This document shows positions 1-9,370 of a DNA stretch of 64,000 bases, in pieces. The notes beneath the pieces were generated by a model. The model saw nothing but the letters and a program-made list of their open reading frames with translations. It made no database searches and was not told the DNA's origin. A program made the translations under genes and the position numbers. Position 1 is the first letter of the stretch, and each line of letters begins with the position of its first letter. Source of the DNA: Pseudomonas putida (GTDB taxonomy: Bacteria > Pseudomonadota > Gammaproteobacteria > Pseudomonadales > Pseudomonadaceae); NCBI RefSeq assembly GCF_028682475.1, contig NZ_JANHLE010000001.1, positions 350,783 through 414,782 on the forward strand. Direction: 5' to 3'.

Positions 1-477
1 CTTGCCCAAAGCACGGCCACGCTCCAGGGTATAGGCCACGGTCTGCGCAGGCACTTCCAGTTGGCAGATGATCACCTCGGCACCTTGCAGCAAGGCGTCG
101 AAGGCTTGCACCGATTCAGGCAGCAACTGGCCGTTGCCACCGGGAATGATGACGATGGAGTTCTGGCTGCTGGCATCGACCACGATCAGCGCCAAGCCGC
201 TCGATATCCCCGCGCACACCGCCACACCCTGACAGTCGATCTGTTCATCGAGCAAGGCCTGGCGCAGCTGTTGACCGTAAGCATCGTCACCGACGTTACC
301 GATCATCGCCACCGGCGCGCCCAGGCGTGCTGCGGCCACGGCCTGGTTGGCGCCCTTGCCACCCGGCACCGTGGCAAACGACTCGCCGGCCAGGGTCTCG
401 CCGGCACGCGGCAGGCGCTGGGCGCGGGCGACCAGGTCCATGTTGAGGCTACCTACCACTACGACCTTGGCGTGCAT
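1..477 (-). CDS. rbsK: Ribokinase, C-terminus cut by window edge
   Basis: Phosphorylates ribose to ribose-5-phosphate in the cytosol. The N-terminal 159 residues are present and belong to the PfkB family: the start MHAKVVVVGSLNMDLV, the substrate-binding PGGKGANQAVAAARLG and the block NVGDDAYGQQL are all typical of ribokinase. The ATP-binding C-terminal half lies outside the window. It follows rbsR by 13 bases as the last gene of a rbsBACRK operon. A GAGAA sequence about ten bases upstream favours this ATG; an in-frame ATG nine codons earlier overlaps the rbsR stop and is less likely. Confidence 0.95.
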   Translation of the reverse strand, partial: MHAKVVVVGSLNMDLVARAQRLPRAGETLAGESFATVPGGKGANQAVAAARLGAPVAMIGNVGDDAYGQQLRQALLDEQIDCQGVAVCAGISSGLALIVVDASSQNSIVIIPGGNGQLLPESVQAFDALLQGAEVIICQLEVPAQTVAYTLERGRALGK

Positions 478-490
478 GGCTGTTCTGTTC

Positions 491-1513
491 TCAGCGGTAA
501 TCATTGAAAAGGTCTGGGCGCGGGGCGGTGGATTCACGCAGCACGATCTTCGGCGCGACGATGCGTTGCTCCGGGGCACCGCGCAGCGGTTGGGCGATAC
601 GCGACAGCAACAGGGCGGCGGCACTTTCGCCCAGTTCGCGAATCGACTGGCCGACCGTGGTCAGCGCCGGGAACACGTAGCGGCTGAGCTGGATGTCGTC
701 GAAGCCGATCACCGACAGCTCGCCGGGCACGCAGATGTTGCGTTCGGCGGCGGCGCGCAATACGCCGATGCCGATCATGTCGTTACCGGCAAAAATCGCC
801 GTCGGTCGCTGGCCGTCGAGCAATTGCGCGGCGGCGGCATAACCGCCCAGGCTGGTGAAATCGCTGTTGACGATGTGTTCGTCGGCCACCGCCACCCCGG
901 CTTCAGCCAGGGCGCGGCGGAACCCGGCCAGGCGCAATTGCGCGGTACTGGTGCTGACCGGGCCGCCGATGCAGGCGATTTCACGGTGGCCTAGCTCGAG
1001 CAAATGCCGGGTCGCCAGGTAAGCGCCCTGCTCGTGGTCGATGCTCACCAGATCGGCTTCGACGCCTTCCAGGGCACGGTCGACGATCACCATCGGCGTG
1101 CGCACATTGGCCAGGCTGCCCTGCAGATCGCTGTCTTCACCCACCGAGGCGACGATCAAGCCGTCGATGCGTTTCTCCAGCAGCACGCGCAGGTAGCTGC
1201 GCTGCTTTTGCGGGTTGTCGTCGGAGTTGCACAGGATCACGCAGTAGCCGTTGCGCTCGCAGGCATCCTCGATGCCGCGGGCCAGCTCGGCGAAGTACGG
1301 GTTGACGCTGTTGGGCACCAGCAGGCCAATGGTGGCGGTGCTGCGCGCCTTGAGCGAACGGGCGACGGCGCTGGGCACGTAGTCGAGTTCAGCGATGGCC
1401 GCCTCGACTTTCAGGCGCACCGGTTCGCTGACCGGTCGGGTCTTGTTCAGTACATGGGACACGGTGGTGTAGGAAATCCCCGCCAGTGCCGCGACATCTT
1501 TGATGGTTGCCAT
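491..1513 (-). CDS. rbsR: Ribose operon repressor, LacI family
   Basis: A 340-residue LacI/GalR-type repressor. Residues 1-25 form the helix-turn-helix (ATIKDVAALAGISYTTVSHV), followed by the hinge region and a periplasmic-binding-protein-like effector domain (VPNSVNPYFAELARGIEDAC; VIGFDDIQLSRYVFPALTTV near the C-terminus). Its place inside the rbs operon, three bases after rbsC, makes ribose or a ribose phosphate the likely inducer. The perfect palindrome in front of rbsB is its likely operator. Confidence 0.93.
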   Translation of the reverse strand: MATIKDVAALAGISYTTVSHVLNKTRPVSEPVRLKVEAAIAELDYVPSAVARSLKARSTATIGLLVPNSVNPYFAELARGIEDACERNGYCVILCNSDDNPQKQRSYLRVLLEKRIDGLIVASVGEDSDLQGSLANVRTPMVIVDRALEGVEADLVSIDHEQGAYLATRHLLELGHREIACIGGPVSTSTAQLRLAGFRRALAEAGVAVADEHIVNSDFTSLGGYAAAAQLLDGQRPTAIFAGNDMIGIGVLRAAAERNICVPGELSVIGFDDIQLSRYVFPALTTVGQSIRELGESAAALLLSRIAQPLRGAPEQRIVAPKIVLRESTAPRPDLFNDYR

Positions 1514-1516
1514 GGG

Positions 1517-2509
1517 TCAGTTCCGCCGACTTGCACGTCGGCTACGGTAGGTATCGAGGACCACGGCGATCACGATGACCGCCCCGGTGATAATGCGTTT
1601 GGTGGGTTCCGAGGCGCCGATCTGGGCCAGGCCTGCGGCCAGCACGGAGATGATCAGTACGCCGAAGAAGGTGCTGATCACCGAGCCGCGCCCGCCCATC
1701 AGGCTGGTGCCGCCGATCACCACGGCGGCGATGACTTGCAGCTCAAGGCCGGAACCGGCATTGGGGTCGGCGGCTTCCAGGCGGGAAATCTGGAACAGTG
1801 CGGCAAGGCCGGCCAGCAGCCCCATCAGCGAGAACACCAGAATCTTGTACGGGCGCGGGTCGATACCGGCCAGGCGCACCGCCTCTTCGTTGGTGCCGAT
1901 GCCGATCAGGTAGCGGCCGAACACCGTGCGGGTCAGCACCAGCTGGGCGAGGATGATCACCAGCAAGGCAATGATGAACGATGGCGATACGCCAAACGCC
2001 AGCGGATTGGAGAGCCAGGCAAAGGCGTCGCCGATGTAGGCGGTGCGCGAGTCGGTCAATTGATAGGCCAGGCCTCGGGCCATTTCCAGCACGCCCAGAG
2101 AAACGATGAACGATGGAATCCGCCAGGCCACGGTGATCGAGCCGGTGATACTGCCGGCCAGCGCCGCCACGCCCATGCCGAGCAACGCCGCCGGCAGCAC
2201 GCTCCAGCCCCAGCCGAGGATCGCCACACTGACCGCCGAGGCCGCCAGGGCCAGCACCGACCCCACCGAAAGGTCGATACCGCCGATGATCAGCACGAAG
2301 GTCATGCCTACGGCCAATACCATCAGGTCGGGGATCTGGTTGGCCAGGGTGCTGAAGGTGCCGTAAGACAGGAAATGACTGCTGAGGAAGGAAAACAGCA
2401 CGATCATTGCCAGCAAGGCGCCCGCCAGGCCCAGGTAGGTGCCCAGGCCGTAATAGCTACCGCTGCGTTTGCTGCTCGGGGCAGCGGTGTCCACGGGAGT
2501 GGTTTTCAT
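1517..2509 (-). CDS. rbsC: Ribose ABC transporter permease
   Basis: A 330-residue inner-membrane permease of the BPD_transp_2 family, with about eight to ten hydrophobic segments and the conserved stretch LVIGGIDLSVGSVLALAA (here read as FVLIIGGIDLSVGSVLALAA, about residues 70-90). It forms the ribose channel with RbsA and RbsB. Its ATG overlaps the rbsA stop by four bases, implying translational coupling. Confidence 0.95.
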   Translation of the reverse strand: MKTTPVDTAAPSSKRSGSYYGLGTYLGLAGALLAMIVLFSFLSSHFLSYGTFSTLANQIPDLMVLAVGMTFVLIIGGIDLSVGSVLALAASAVSVAILGWGWSVLPAALLGMGVAALAGSITGSITVAWRIPSFIVSLGVLEMARGLAYQLTDSRTAYIGDAFAWLSNPLAFGVSPSFIIALLVIILAQLVLTRTVFGRYLIGIGTNEEAVRLAGIDPRPYKILVFSLMGLLAGLAALFQISRLEAADPNAGSGLELQVIAAVVIGGTSLMGGRGSVISTFFGVLIISVLAAGLAQIGASEPTKRIITGAVIVIAVVLDTYRSRRASRRN

Positions 2510-4056
2510 ATGGTTGTCCTGGGTGCCGCTTCATGCAGCAACGCATCACGTTTCTGATAGCCGGCAAAGGCTGCGGCCAGTAGTTGATCCTGGGTCCAAT
2601 GTTCGCGTTCGAAGGTGTCGATCAGGTGTCCGGCACTGAGTACGCCGATGCGGTCACAGATCAGCATCAATTCGCGCAGGTCACTGGAGACCACCACCAG
2701 CGCCTTGCCCTGGCGCGCCAGTTCGGCGAGCAGGCCGTAGATGTCGAACTTGGCGCCGACGTCGATGCCACGGGTCGGTTCGTCGAACAGCAGCACCGTA
2801 CAATCGCGCTCCAGCCAGCGGCCGATGACCACCTTCTGCTGGTTGCCACCGGACAGCTCGCCCACCACCTGATCGGGGCTGGAGCTGCGAATGCGCATGG
2901 CGCTGATCTGGCGTTGGGCCAACTCACGCTCGGCATTACCGTCGAGCACGCCAGCGCGGGAAATCGCCGGCAGATTACCCAAGGCGATGTTGGCGCTGAT
3001 CGATTGCGACAGCAGCAGGCCTTCGCCCTTGCGGTCTTCAGTGATCAGGGCGATGCCTTCGCGCACTGCAGCTACAGGTGAATTGATCTGCACCGGGCGC
3101 AATGGCTGGCCCAGCTCGATAGAGCCGCTGTCGGCGCGATCGGCACCGTAGATCAAACGCAGCAGTTCGGTCCGACCGGCACCGATCAGCCCGGAGATGC
3201 CGAAAATCTCGCCACTGCGCACCTCGAAAGAGACATCACGTACCTTGTCGCCCCGGCTCAGGCCAGTGACCTTGAGAATCGGCGCGCCGATCCGGCGCTG
3301 GCCCAGGTCGATGTGCTCGGCCAGTTCGCGGCCGACCATCAGGTTGACCAACTCTGCGCTGCTGTAGCGCGCCATGGGCTCGACACACACCAGCTTGCCA
3401 TCGCGCAACACGGCGATGCGCTGGGCGATGCGCTTGAGCTCTTCCAGGCGGTGAGAGATGTAGACGATGGCCACCCCACGCTGCTGCAGGCGTTCGATCT
3501 GGGTGAACAGCAACTCGACCTCGCGCGCAGTGAGCATGGCCGTGGGTTCATCGAAGATCAGCACATGGCAGTCGCCGATCAGGTTGCGGGCGATTTCCAC
3601 CATCTGCTGGTGGCCGATGCCCAGTTCACCGACCGGAGTGTCCGGATCGATCGCATCGAGACCGACCTGGGCCATGGCGGCCCGGGCCTGTTCACGCAAG
3701 CGCTTGCGGCTGATCCAGCCGCCACGGCTGGGCAGGTTGTCGAGAAACAGGTTCTCGGCCACGGTCAGGGTTGGCAGCAGGTTGAGCTCCTGCATGACCA
3801 TACGCACGCCAAGGCGCTCGGCAGCGGCACGGCTGCCGGGCTGGTAAGGCTGATTCTGGTAGCGCATCTGCCCGGTGGTCGGCAGCTCAAGGCCACCGAT
3901 GATTTTCGACAGGGTGCTTTTGCCCGCGCCGTTCTCGCCGGTGAGGGCCAGCACCTCGCCGCGATACAGGCTCAGGTCGATATCGCCGAGCACCGGCTGC
4001 GCATAGGTCTTGCCGATTGCGCTGACTGAAAGCACGACATCCGCAGTCGCTGACAT
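2506..4056 (-). CDS. rbsA: Ribose ABC transporter ATP-binding protein
   Basis: A 516-residue tandem ATPase of the sugar-ABC type. The first nucleotide-binding domain has Walker A TGENGAGKST near residue 40 and Walker B VLIFDEPTAML. The second has a degenerate Walker A (GLIGAGRTELL), a clear signature LSGGNQQKVVIGRWL and Walker B VLLFDEPTRGID. One active and one degenerate site is usual for this family. A Shine-Dalgarno AGGAGA sits eight bases before the ATG. Confidence 0.95.
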   Translation of the reverse strand: MSATADVVLSVSAIGKTYAQPVLGDIDLSLYRGEVLALTGENGAGKSTLSKIIGGLELPTTGQMRYQNQPYQPGSRAAAERLGVRMVMQELNLLPTLTVAENLFLDNLPSRGGWISRKRLREQARAAMAQVGLDAIDPDTPVGELGIGHQQMVEIARNLIGDCHVLIFDEPTAMLTAREVELLFTQIERLQQRGVAIVYISHRLEELKRIAQRIAVLRDGKLVCVEPMARYSSAELVNLMVGRELAEHIDLGQRRIGAPILKVTGLSRGDKVRDVSFEVRSGEIFGISGLIGAGRTELLRLIYGADRADSGSIELGQPLRPVQINSPVAAVREGIALITEDRKGEGLLLSQSISANIALGNLPAISRAGVLDGNAERELAQRQISAMRIRSSSPDQVVGELSGGNQQKVVIGRWLERDCTVLLFDEPTRGIDVGAKFDIYGLLAELARQGKALVVVSSDLRELMLICDRIGVLSAGHLIDTFEREHWTQDQLLAAAFAGYQKRDALLHEAAPRTTI

Positions 4057-4070
4057 TGCTTGATCTCCTG

Positions 4071-4092
4071 GCGCCTGCCGTCGGGCAGGCGC
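4071..4092 (-). promoter_or_regulatory. Hairpin between rbsB and rbsA
   Basis: GCGCCTGCC and GGCAGGCGC pair perfectly around a four-base loop, in the 47-base gap between rbsB and rbsA. There is no U-run, so it is not a classical terminator. Hairpins at this place in binding-protein operons often stabilise the binding-protein mRNA; that role here is inferred from position. Confidence 0.6.
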
Positions 4093-4103
4093 ACACCGTG
4101 CCG

Positions 4104-5060
4104 CTACTGGGTGACCAATTCGACCGGGGTCTGGATGACGTTGTCGGCATCGACGTCTGTTTTTTCTTTTTTGAGCATCTTCAACGCCGCCTCGATACCG
4201 AACACCGCCTGTTTGGCAGCGTACTGGTCGGCAGTGGCAAGCACACGACCGTCCTTGAGCATCGGCTTGATGGCGTTGATGTTGTCATAGCCGACCACCT
4301 GGACCTGGCCGGCCTTGCCCGCCGCACGCACCGCCGAGACCGCGCCCAGGGCCATGCTGTCGTTACCGGCCAGCAACGCCTTGAGCTCGGGATGGGCATT
4401 GAGCATGGAGGCGGCGACCGCGTTGCCTTTGGCAATTTCCCAGTCACCCGATTGCACCGAGACGATCTTGACCTGCGCCGCCTCCATCGCATCCTTGAAA
4501 CCGGCGGTGCGCTGCTGGGCGTTGGTGGTGGTCGAGACACCTTCGATGATGCCGACCTCATCACCGGCCTTGAGTTTTTCCTTGGCCAGGTACTCACCCA
4601 CCAGGCGCGCGCCTTTGCGGTTGTCCGGGCCTACGAACGGTACGCTGAGGTTTTTGCTTTTGAGGACGTCAGGGTCCAGGCGGTTGTCGATGTTGACCAC
4701 GGTGATGCCGGCGTCCATGGCCTTTTTCACCACCGGCACCAGGGCCTTGGAGTCCGCCGGGGCAATCACCAGGGCGTTGACCCCGGAAACGATCATCTGC
4801 TCGACAATGCGAATCTGGTTACTGGAGTCGGTCTCATCCTTGATGCCGTTGGAGACCAATTCAAATTCACCCGCGTGTTCCTTCTGGTACGCCTTGGCGC
4901 CGTCTTCCATGGTCAGGAAGAACTCGTTGGCGAGGGACTTCATCACCAGCGCCACTTTGGGCTTGGCGTCATCCGCCTGGGCGTGGGACAAGGGCATCGC
5001 GAGGGAGAGCGATGACAGTACGGCAACCGCCAAAAGGCGTCCAGCGAACGGCAGCTTCAT
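4104..5060 (-). CDS. rbsB: Ribose-binding periplasmic protein
   Basis: A 318-residue periplasmic substrate-binding protein that delivers ribose to RbsAC. The N-terminus is a signal peptide (MKLPFAGRLLAVAVLSSLSL, with a cleavage site after HAQA), followed by the type-1 binding fold (PKVALVMKSLANEFFLTM at the N-terminal lobe; GNDSMALGAVSAVRAAGK later). GGAGT lies eight bases before the chosen ATG; an upstream in-frame ATG lacks a ribosome binding site and would bury the signal peptide. First gene of the rbs operon. Confidence 0.95.
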   Translation of the reverse strand: MKLPFAGRLLAVAVLSSLSLAMPLSHAQADDAKPKVALVMKSLANEFFLTMEDGAKAYQKEHAGEFELVSNGIKDETDSSNQIRIVEQMIVSGVNALVIAPADSKALVPVVKKAMDAGITVVNIDNRLDPDVLKSKNLSVPFVGPDNRKGARLVGEYLAKEKLKAGDEVGIIEGVSTTTNAQQRTAGFKDAMEAAQVKIVSVQSGDWEIAKGNAVAASMLNAHPELKALLAGNDSMALGAVSAVRAAGKAGQVQVVGYDNINAIKPMLKDGRVLATADQYAAKQAVFGIEAALKMLKKEKTDVDADNVIQTPVELVTQ

Positions 5061-5094
5061 GTATTTACTCCGAATTTTATGATTTTTATCGGGT

Positions 5095-5108
5095 CGCAAA
5101 CGTTTGCG
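5095..5108 (-). promoter_or_regulatory. Probable RbsR operator before rbsB
   Basis: CGCAAACGTTTGCG is a perfect 14-base palindrome with the central CG typical of LacI/GalR-family operators. It lies 34 bases upstream of the rbsB ATG, a position where a bound repressor would block transcription. The rest of the roughly 290-base gap up to ansB is AT-rich and must also hold the ansB promoter; I could not assign that with confidence. Confidence 0.75.
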
Positions 5109-5382
5109 TTAACTCACTATGGGAACGCAACCAGACTTTGTCAAATTCGACGGCGCAAACTTGCTGGAAGTTGCCTGTAGGAATTATCGTCAAATTACTC
5201 GGAAAACCGAACCCCCTAGATAGAGTTATTCGGATTTTCGAATGCCAAGCCCCTCATACGCCTTCGCCACGTCAAATGAAAGCTCATATAAATCAATAGA
5301 TTGAACATGAAATACGACGAACGGCAGAGCTGGCTCGATTTCTGCTCTTTCCTGCGGGTTACACAGCGAACTCCAGTCATAA

Positions 5383-6483
<1,101 letters not shown>

Positions 6484-6500
6484 TTCCAGTCCCCCGGCCA

Positions 6501-6530
6501 CGCTTGCCCGCCCTGTAGGACGGGCAAGCG
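6501..6530 (+). terminator. Hairpin downstream of ansB
   Basis: CGCTTGCCCG and CGGGCAAGCG form a perfect 10-bp stem with a ten-base loop, 17 bases after the ansB stop. No strong U-run follows, so termination by this hairpin alone is uncertain; it may serve as a 3' stabiliser. Confidence 0.45.
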
Positions 6531-6645
6531 TACCTCCCCCACCCTCAGCAAATAAACTTTAAACAGACCGCAGCAAACTGCGCGGTTTGCGGTCACATGC
6601 GCTCTTTCACTGACGAGCTGTTGCGAAATTGCTTACAGTAAAATA

Positions 6646-6661
6646 CTGTATGCGCATACAG
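6646..6661 (+). promoter_or_regulatory. LexA (SOS) box before DUF1654-endA
   Basis: CTGTATGCGCATACAG is a perfect 16-base palindrome fitting the gammaproteobacterial LexA consensus CTGT-N8-ACAG. It lies 18 bases before the GTG start of the DUF1654 gene. A second inverted repeat, ACAGTA-AAA-TACTGT, overlaps its left end. Together they indicate SOS control of the two-gene unit downstream. Confidence 0.85.
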
Positions 6662-6679
6662 CTAAATAAGGAACGTTTC

Positions 6680-6919
6680 GTGGCCACCACTTCCGCCCCT
6701 GCCAGCAGTTACGAGCAACTGGGCATCCGCATCCAGAAAATCATCAATTCACCGACCGCACAGAAAGCGCGGGCCGCCCTGATCTTCCGCCTGGAGCATG
6801 AGTCCCCCGACGACTGGGCGACCTTGCTTGAGGAAATTGCCGAGAACGACAACGTCACCCTCGCTTACCGCGATGACGGTGGCGTGCAGATTTTCTGGGT
6901 TGTGCCAAAGGAAGACTGA
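6680..6919 (+). CDS. DUF1654 family protein, SOS-linked
   Basis: A 79-residue protein (VATTSAPASSYEQLGIRIQK...) matching the Pseudomonas-specific DUF1654 family, recognisable by SYEQLGIRIQKIINSPTAQK and the C-terminal block NDNVTLAYRDDGGVQIFW. The molecular function is unknown to me. GTG is chosen as start because AAGGAA sits six bases upstream and because an earlier in-frame ATG falls inside the LexA box. The gene precedes endA by six bases, so both are probably induced together on DNA damage. Confidence 0.8.
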   Translation: MATTSAPASSYEQLGIRIQKIINSPTAQKARAALIFRLEHESPDDWATLLEEIAENDNVTLAYRDDGGVQIFWVVPKED

Positions 6920-6925
6920 ACCGGC

Positions 6926-7621
6926 ATGAGAGTTTCGTTTTTTGCAGTCGCTTGCCTGCTGTTCAGTGTCACCACCAGCGCCTACGCCGATGCACCGCGC
7001 ACCTTCAGCGAAGCCAAGAAGGTCGCCTGGCGCCTGTATGCACCGCAGTCCACCGAGTTCTACTGTGGCTGCAAGTACAACGGCAACAAGGTCGATCTCG
7101 CGGCGTGCGGCTACATCCCGCGCAAAAACGCCAACCGCGCTTCGCGCATCGAATGGGAGCATATTGTCCCGGCCTGGCAGATCGGCCATCAGCGTCAGTG
7201 CTGGCAAGCCGGCGGGCGCCAGAACTGTTCGCGCAACGACAAGGTCTACCAACGCGCCGAGGCCGACCTGCACAACCTGGTGCCGAGCATCGGCGAGGTC
7301 AACGGTGATCGCAGCAACTTCAGTTTCGGCTGGTTGCCCGAGCAGCGCGGGCAGTACGGCTCGTGCCTGACCCAGGTCGACTTCAAGGCCAAGAAGGTCA
7401 TGCCGCGGCCGTCGATCCGCGGGATGATCGCGCGCACCTACTTCTATATGAGCAAACAGTACAACCTCAAGCTGTCCAAGCAGGACCGCCAGCTCTATGA
7501 AGCCTGGAACAAGACCTACCCGCCGCAGCCCTGGGAACGCCAGCGCAACCAGCGGGTGGCCTGTGTGATGGGCCACGGCAACGCGTTTGTCGGCCCGGTG
7601 AACCTCAGCGCCTGCGGGTAA
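6926..7621 (+). CDS. endA: Endonuclease I, secreted DNase
   Basis: A 231-residue EndA/NucM-family nuclease with a signal peptide (MRVSFFAVACLLFSVTTSAYA). The beta-beta-alpha-metal motif is intact: WEHIVPAW at about residues 77-84 and ADLHNLVPSIGEVNGDRSN further on; paired cysteines suit a periplasmic or extracellular protein. It degrades DNA nonspecifically. It follows the LexA-controlled DUF1654 gene by six bases. It converges on the HD-domain gene, the two stops being three bases apart. Confidence 0.93.
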   Translation: MRVSFFAVACLLFSVTTSAYADAPRTFSEAKKVAWRLYAPQSTEFYCGCKYNGNKVDLAACGYIPRKNANRASRIEWEHIVPAWQIGHQRQCWQAGGRQNCSRNDKVYQRAEADLHNLVPSIGEVNGDRSNFSFGWLPEQRGQYGSCLTQVDFKAKKVMPRPSIRGMIARTYFYMSKQYNLKLSKQDRQLYEAWNKTYPPQPWERQRNQRVACVMGHGNAFVGPVNLSACG

Positions 7622-7624
7622 GCC

Positions 7625-8050
7625 TCAGGCCAGCGTCTGCAGGTAGGCGCTGGCCTGCTGGTAACGGGCCAGGCGCGCCATGTCTTCAGGGCCGGGCATG
7701 GCGATGCGCGAGAGGTCGCTGTTGTCGGCCAGGTCAGCCAGCTTCACCACCCGTGCCAATGGATCGCCGCCGAGGCGAATGACGAACGCCTCATAGCTCT
7801 CCTGTTCACGGCGGCTCAGCGCCTGCACCGCCGCGAGGATCTTCAGGGCAAAGCCCTCGCGCGCCAGGTCCGACAAGGTCATGGAGGAATCCTCAAGCAC
7901 ATCGTGCAATACCGCAACGATGCGCTGCTCGACGGTCGAGACCCGCATCATCACCCGCAACGGGTGCAGGATATAGGCGGCGCCGCCCTTGTCCTGCTGC
8001 CCTTCGTGCGCCCTGGCCGCCACCGCAATGGCTCGTTCCAGCGTAGACAT
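7625..8050 (-). CDS. HD-domain phosphohydrolase, SpoT/MESH1-like
   Basis: A 141-residue single-domain protein of the RelA/SpoT hydrolase (HD) type. The metal ligands appear as AAYILHPLRVMMRV (His) and VAVLHDVLEDS (His-Asp), followed by ALSRREQESYEAFVIRL and VKLADLADNSDLSR. Small SpoT-like hydrolases can act on ppGpp or other nucleotides; the substrate here is inferred only from fold. GGAGGG sits five bases before the chosen ATG. Confidence 0.75.
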   Translation of the reverse strand: MSTLERAIAVAARAHEGQQDKGGAAYILHPLRVMMRVSTVEQRIVAVLHDVLEDSSMTLSDLAREGFALKILAAVQALSRREQESYEAFVIRLGGDPLARVVKLADLADNSDLSRIAMPGPEDMARLARYQQASAYLQTLA

Positions 8051-8063
8051 AAGGCCCTCCCGC

Positions 8064-8279
8064 TCAACGTTCGCGTCGTTGCAGACGCGCCATGCTGTAG
8101 ACATCGGTCAACCTGCCGTCACGCATAGCATAGTCACGCAATTGCCCTTCGACTTCAAAGCCATGGCGCTTATACAGGGCCTGACGGGTGACTTGCGGAT
8201 GACTGTACAACGCGACCAGCCCGTCGATGTGCTGTTCGGTGGCGCGCTGCAGGGTAATGGCGGGGGATGCTTCCTTCAT
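8064..8279 (-). pseudogene. GNAT acetyltransferase with internal deletion
   Basis: The 71-codon frame joins the first part of a YhhY-like GNAT protein (AITLQRATEQHIDGLVALYS, HPQVTRQ) directly to its last part (ALYKRHGFEVEGQLRDYAMR, DGRLTDVYSMARLQ). Full-length relatives have about 160 residues. The missing stretch of roughly 90 residues holds the acetyl-CoA binding motif, so the product should be inactive. The junction is in frame. A good ribosome binding site (AAGGAG) remains, so the remnant may still be translated. Confidence 0.75.
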
Positions 8280-8332
8280 CACGGCTCTCCTTGCGTTGAA
8301 CCGTGAGTGTACGGGGCCGGGAAAGCTGCTGG

Positions 8333-8902
8333 CTAGCGCGGCGCGTCGTGCTGAATGACGATCGAGTCGGTGCCCAGGCGTGCCATTACATCCGCCTGCC
8401 TGGCTTCGGCTTCGGCTTTGCTCGGGAACGGGCCGAGCAACACCACCGGTTTACCGTCGCGGTACACCACTGAGGAAGGGATCTGTTTTTCGATCAGGCG
8501 CGCGGTCATATCGCTCAGGGCGCCCATGTTCGGGCCTTGCACGATTTCCACATCCCAGCCCTCAGGCGCAGGCTTGTCTGCCATGGCTTCGGCGCTGCGC
8601 TGCAGTTCTGCACCGCCACAGGCTTCACGAATGCGCAGGTTGCTGCCCTTGTCGGCGAGGACGATCTCGTAACCGTCAGCCTGCTTGAAGGCGACATAGC
8701 TGCGGTAAGGCAAGAAGGTGCCGGCGTCATCTTTACTGCGTACCTGACCGCAGATCGTGCCCTGCTTGTCGATTCGCACGTTGCCGAACTTGGCCGTCTT
8801 GGGATTGGGCAGCTGATCGGCAATCTGCTTGTGCACGCCTTCGACTGCATTCTCGCAGCCGGCCAGAGCCAGTACTGCCATTACCATCGCCACTTTGCGC
8901 AC
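8333..8902 (-). CDS. SPOR-domain lipoprotein
   Basis: A 189-residue predicted lipoprotein. A GTG start seven bases after AGGAGA gives VRKVAMVMAVLALAGCENAV, with lipobox LAGC. The last 75 residues look like a SPOR domain (WDVEIVQGPNMGALSDMTAR, ending LGPFPSKAEAEARQADVMAR), which binds denuded peptidoglycan glycans. The middle part (NPKTAKFGNVRIDKQGTICG) resembles short periplasmic proteins of unknown role. Longer upstream frames run into the tRNA gene and are not real. Confidence 0.75.
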   Translation of the reverse strand: MRKVAMVMAVLALAGCENAVEGVHKQIADQLPNPKTAKFGNVRIDKQGTICGQVRSKDDAGTFLPYRSYVAFKQADGYEIVLADKGSNLRIREACGGAELQRSAEAMADKPAPEGWDVEIVQGPNMGALSDMTARLIEKQIPSSVVYRDGKPVVLLGPFPSKAEAEARQADVMARLGTDSIVIQHDAPR

Positions 8903-8990
8903 GCGTCTATCTCCTGGATACAAGCGGCGGATTTTAGCATTTGTGGGGAGGTCAGAGGTTACATTCGGCGGCCTTGCCGGCGATGAATGC

Positions 8991-9020
8991 AAAAAGGGCG
9001 ATCCTTGCGGATCGCCCTTT
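8991..9020 (-). terminator. Terminator of tRNA-Val
   Basis: AAAGGGCGATCC and GGATCGCCCTTT form a perfect 12-bp stem with loop TTGC on the plus strand. On the minus strand it ends in a run of T and lies 11 bases beyond the tRNA 3' end, as expected for a Rho-independent terminator of that tRNA gene. Confidence 0.85.
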
Positions 9021-9031
9021 CTGTCGAGATT

Positions 9032-9108
9032 TGGTAGGCACAATTGGACTCGAACCAACGACCCCCACCATGTCAAGGTGGTGCTCTAACCAACTGAGCT
9101 ATGTGCCT
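9032..9108 (-). tRNA. tRNA-Val (anticodon GAC)
   Basis: The reverse strand begins AGGCACATAGCTCAGTTGG and ends GTGCCTACCA; the 77-base cloverleaf has acceptor AGGCACA/TGTGCCT, anticodon loop TTGACAT giving GAC, and an encoded CCA. The TpsiC arm carries GGTTCGAGTCC. An identical gene lies at 40049-40125 on the same strand. Confidence 0.97.
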
Positions 9109-9251
9109 GCTGTGGGGCGCATAATACGCAGGTGCTTCCCTTTCGTAAAGCGAAATTTTATAAAAAAATCAAAAAAATCAGCAGCTTTAGTCTGCCCTGA
9201 AAACGCCGCGCCTGCCCCTTGGGAACAAGCGCCTGAGGTGCAGCGACAATC

Positions 9252-9288
9252 TGGCAGACACACGCAAACGGATGGCAAGCAGGCAAAA
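9252..9288 (+). promoter_or_regulatory. Putative FeaR tandem site before porin
   Basis: Two TGGCA half-sites start at 9252 and 9273, exactly 21 bases apart, in direct orientation. The second is followed by N8 and AAA, which fits the E. coli FeaR half-site TGNCA-N8-AAA as I recall it. The same arrangement occurs before the amine dehydrogenase operon and before cytochrome c-feaB. It is about 80 bases ahead of the porin ATG. Confidence 0.65.
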
Positions 9289-9370
9289 GGATAGCCTGAA
9301 GCGACGACTTAGTATCCGGAACTACTCAATCGAGTTACCCGCCGACACTAATAAGAACGGAACCCCGTCC

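Noticed and set aside
1004..2557. Long plus-strand open frame opposite rbsC
   Set aside because: It is His/Gln/Gly-rich, typical of an antisense shadow in GC-rich DNA, and lies over a clear permease gene.
5012..5299. Plus-strand frame over the rbsB start and operator
   Set aside because: Overlaps the signal-peptide codons of rbsB and the operator; no ribosome site.
6680..7621. Prophage remnant indicated by the LexA box
   Set aside because: DUF1654 and endA are chromosomal genes in Pseudomonas, and no phage structural or lysis genes are near.
9032..9108. Phage or ICE attachment site at tRNA-Val
   Set aside because: No integrase, excisionase or phage genes lie in the bracketed region, and the repeat covers the whole tRNA rather than a 3' fragment; kept only as a possible recombination repeat.
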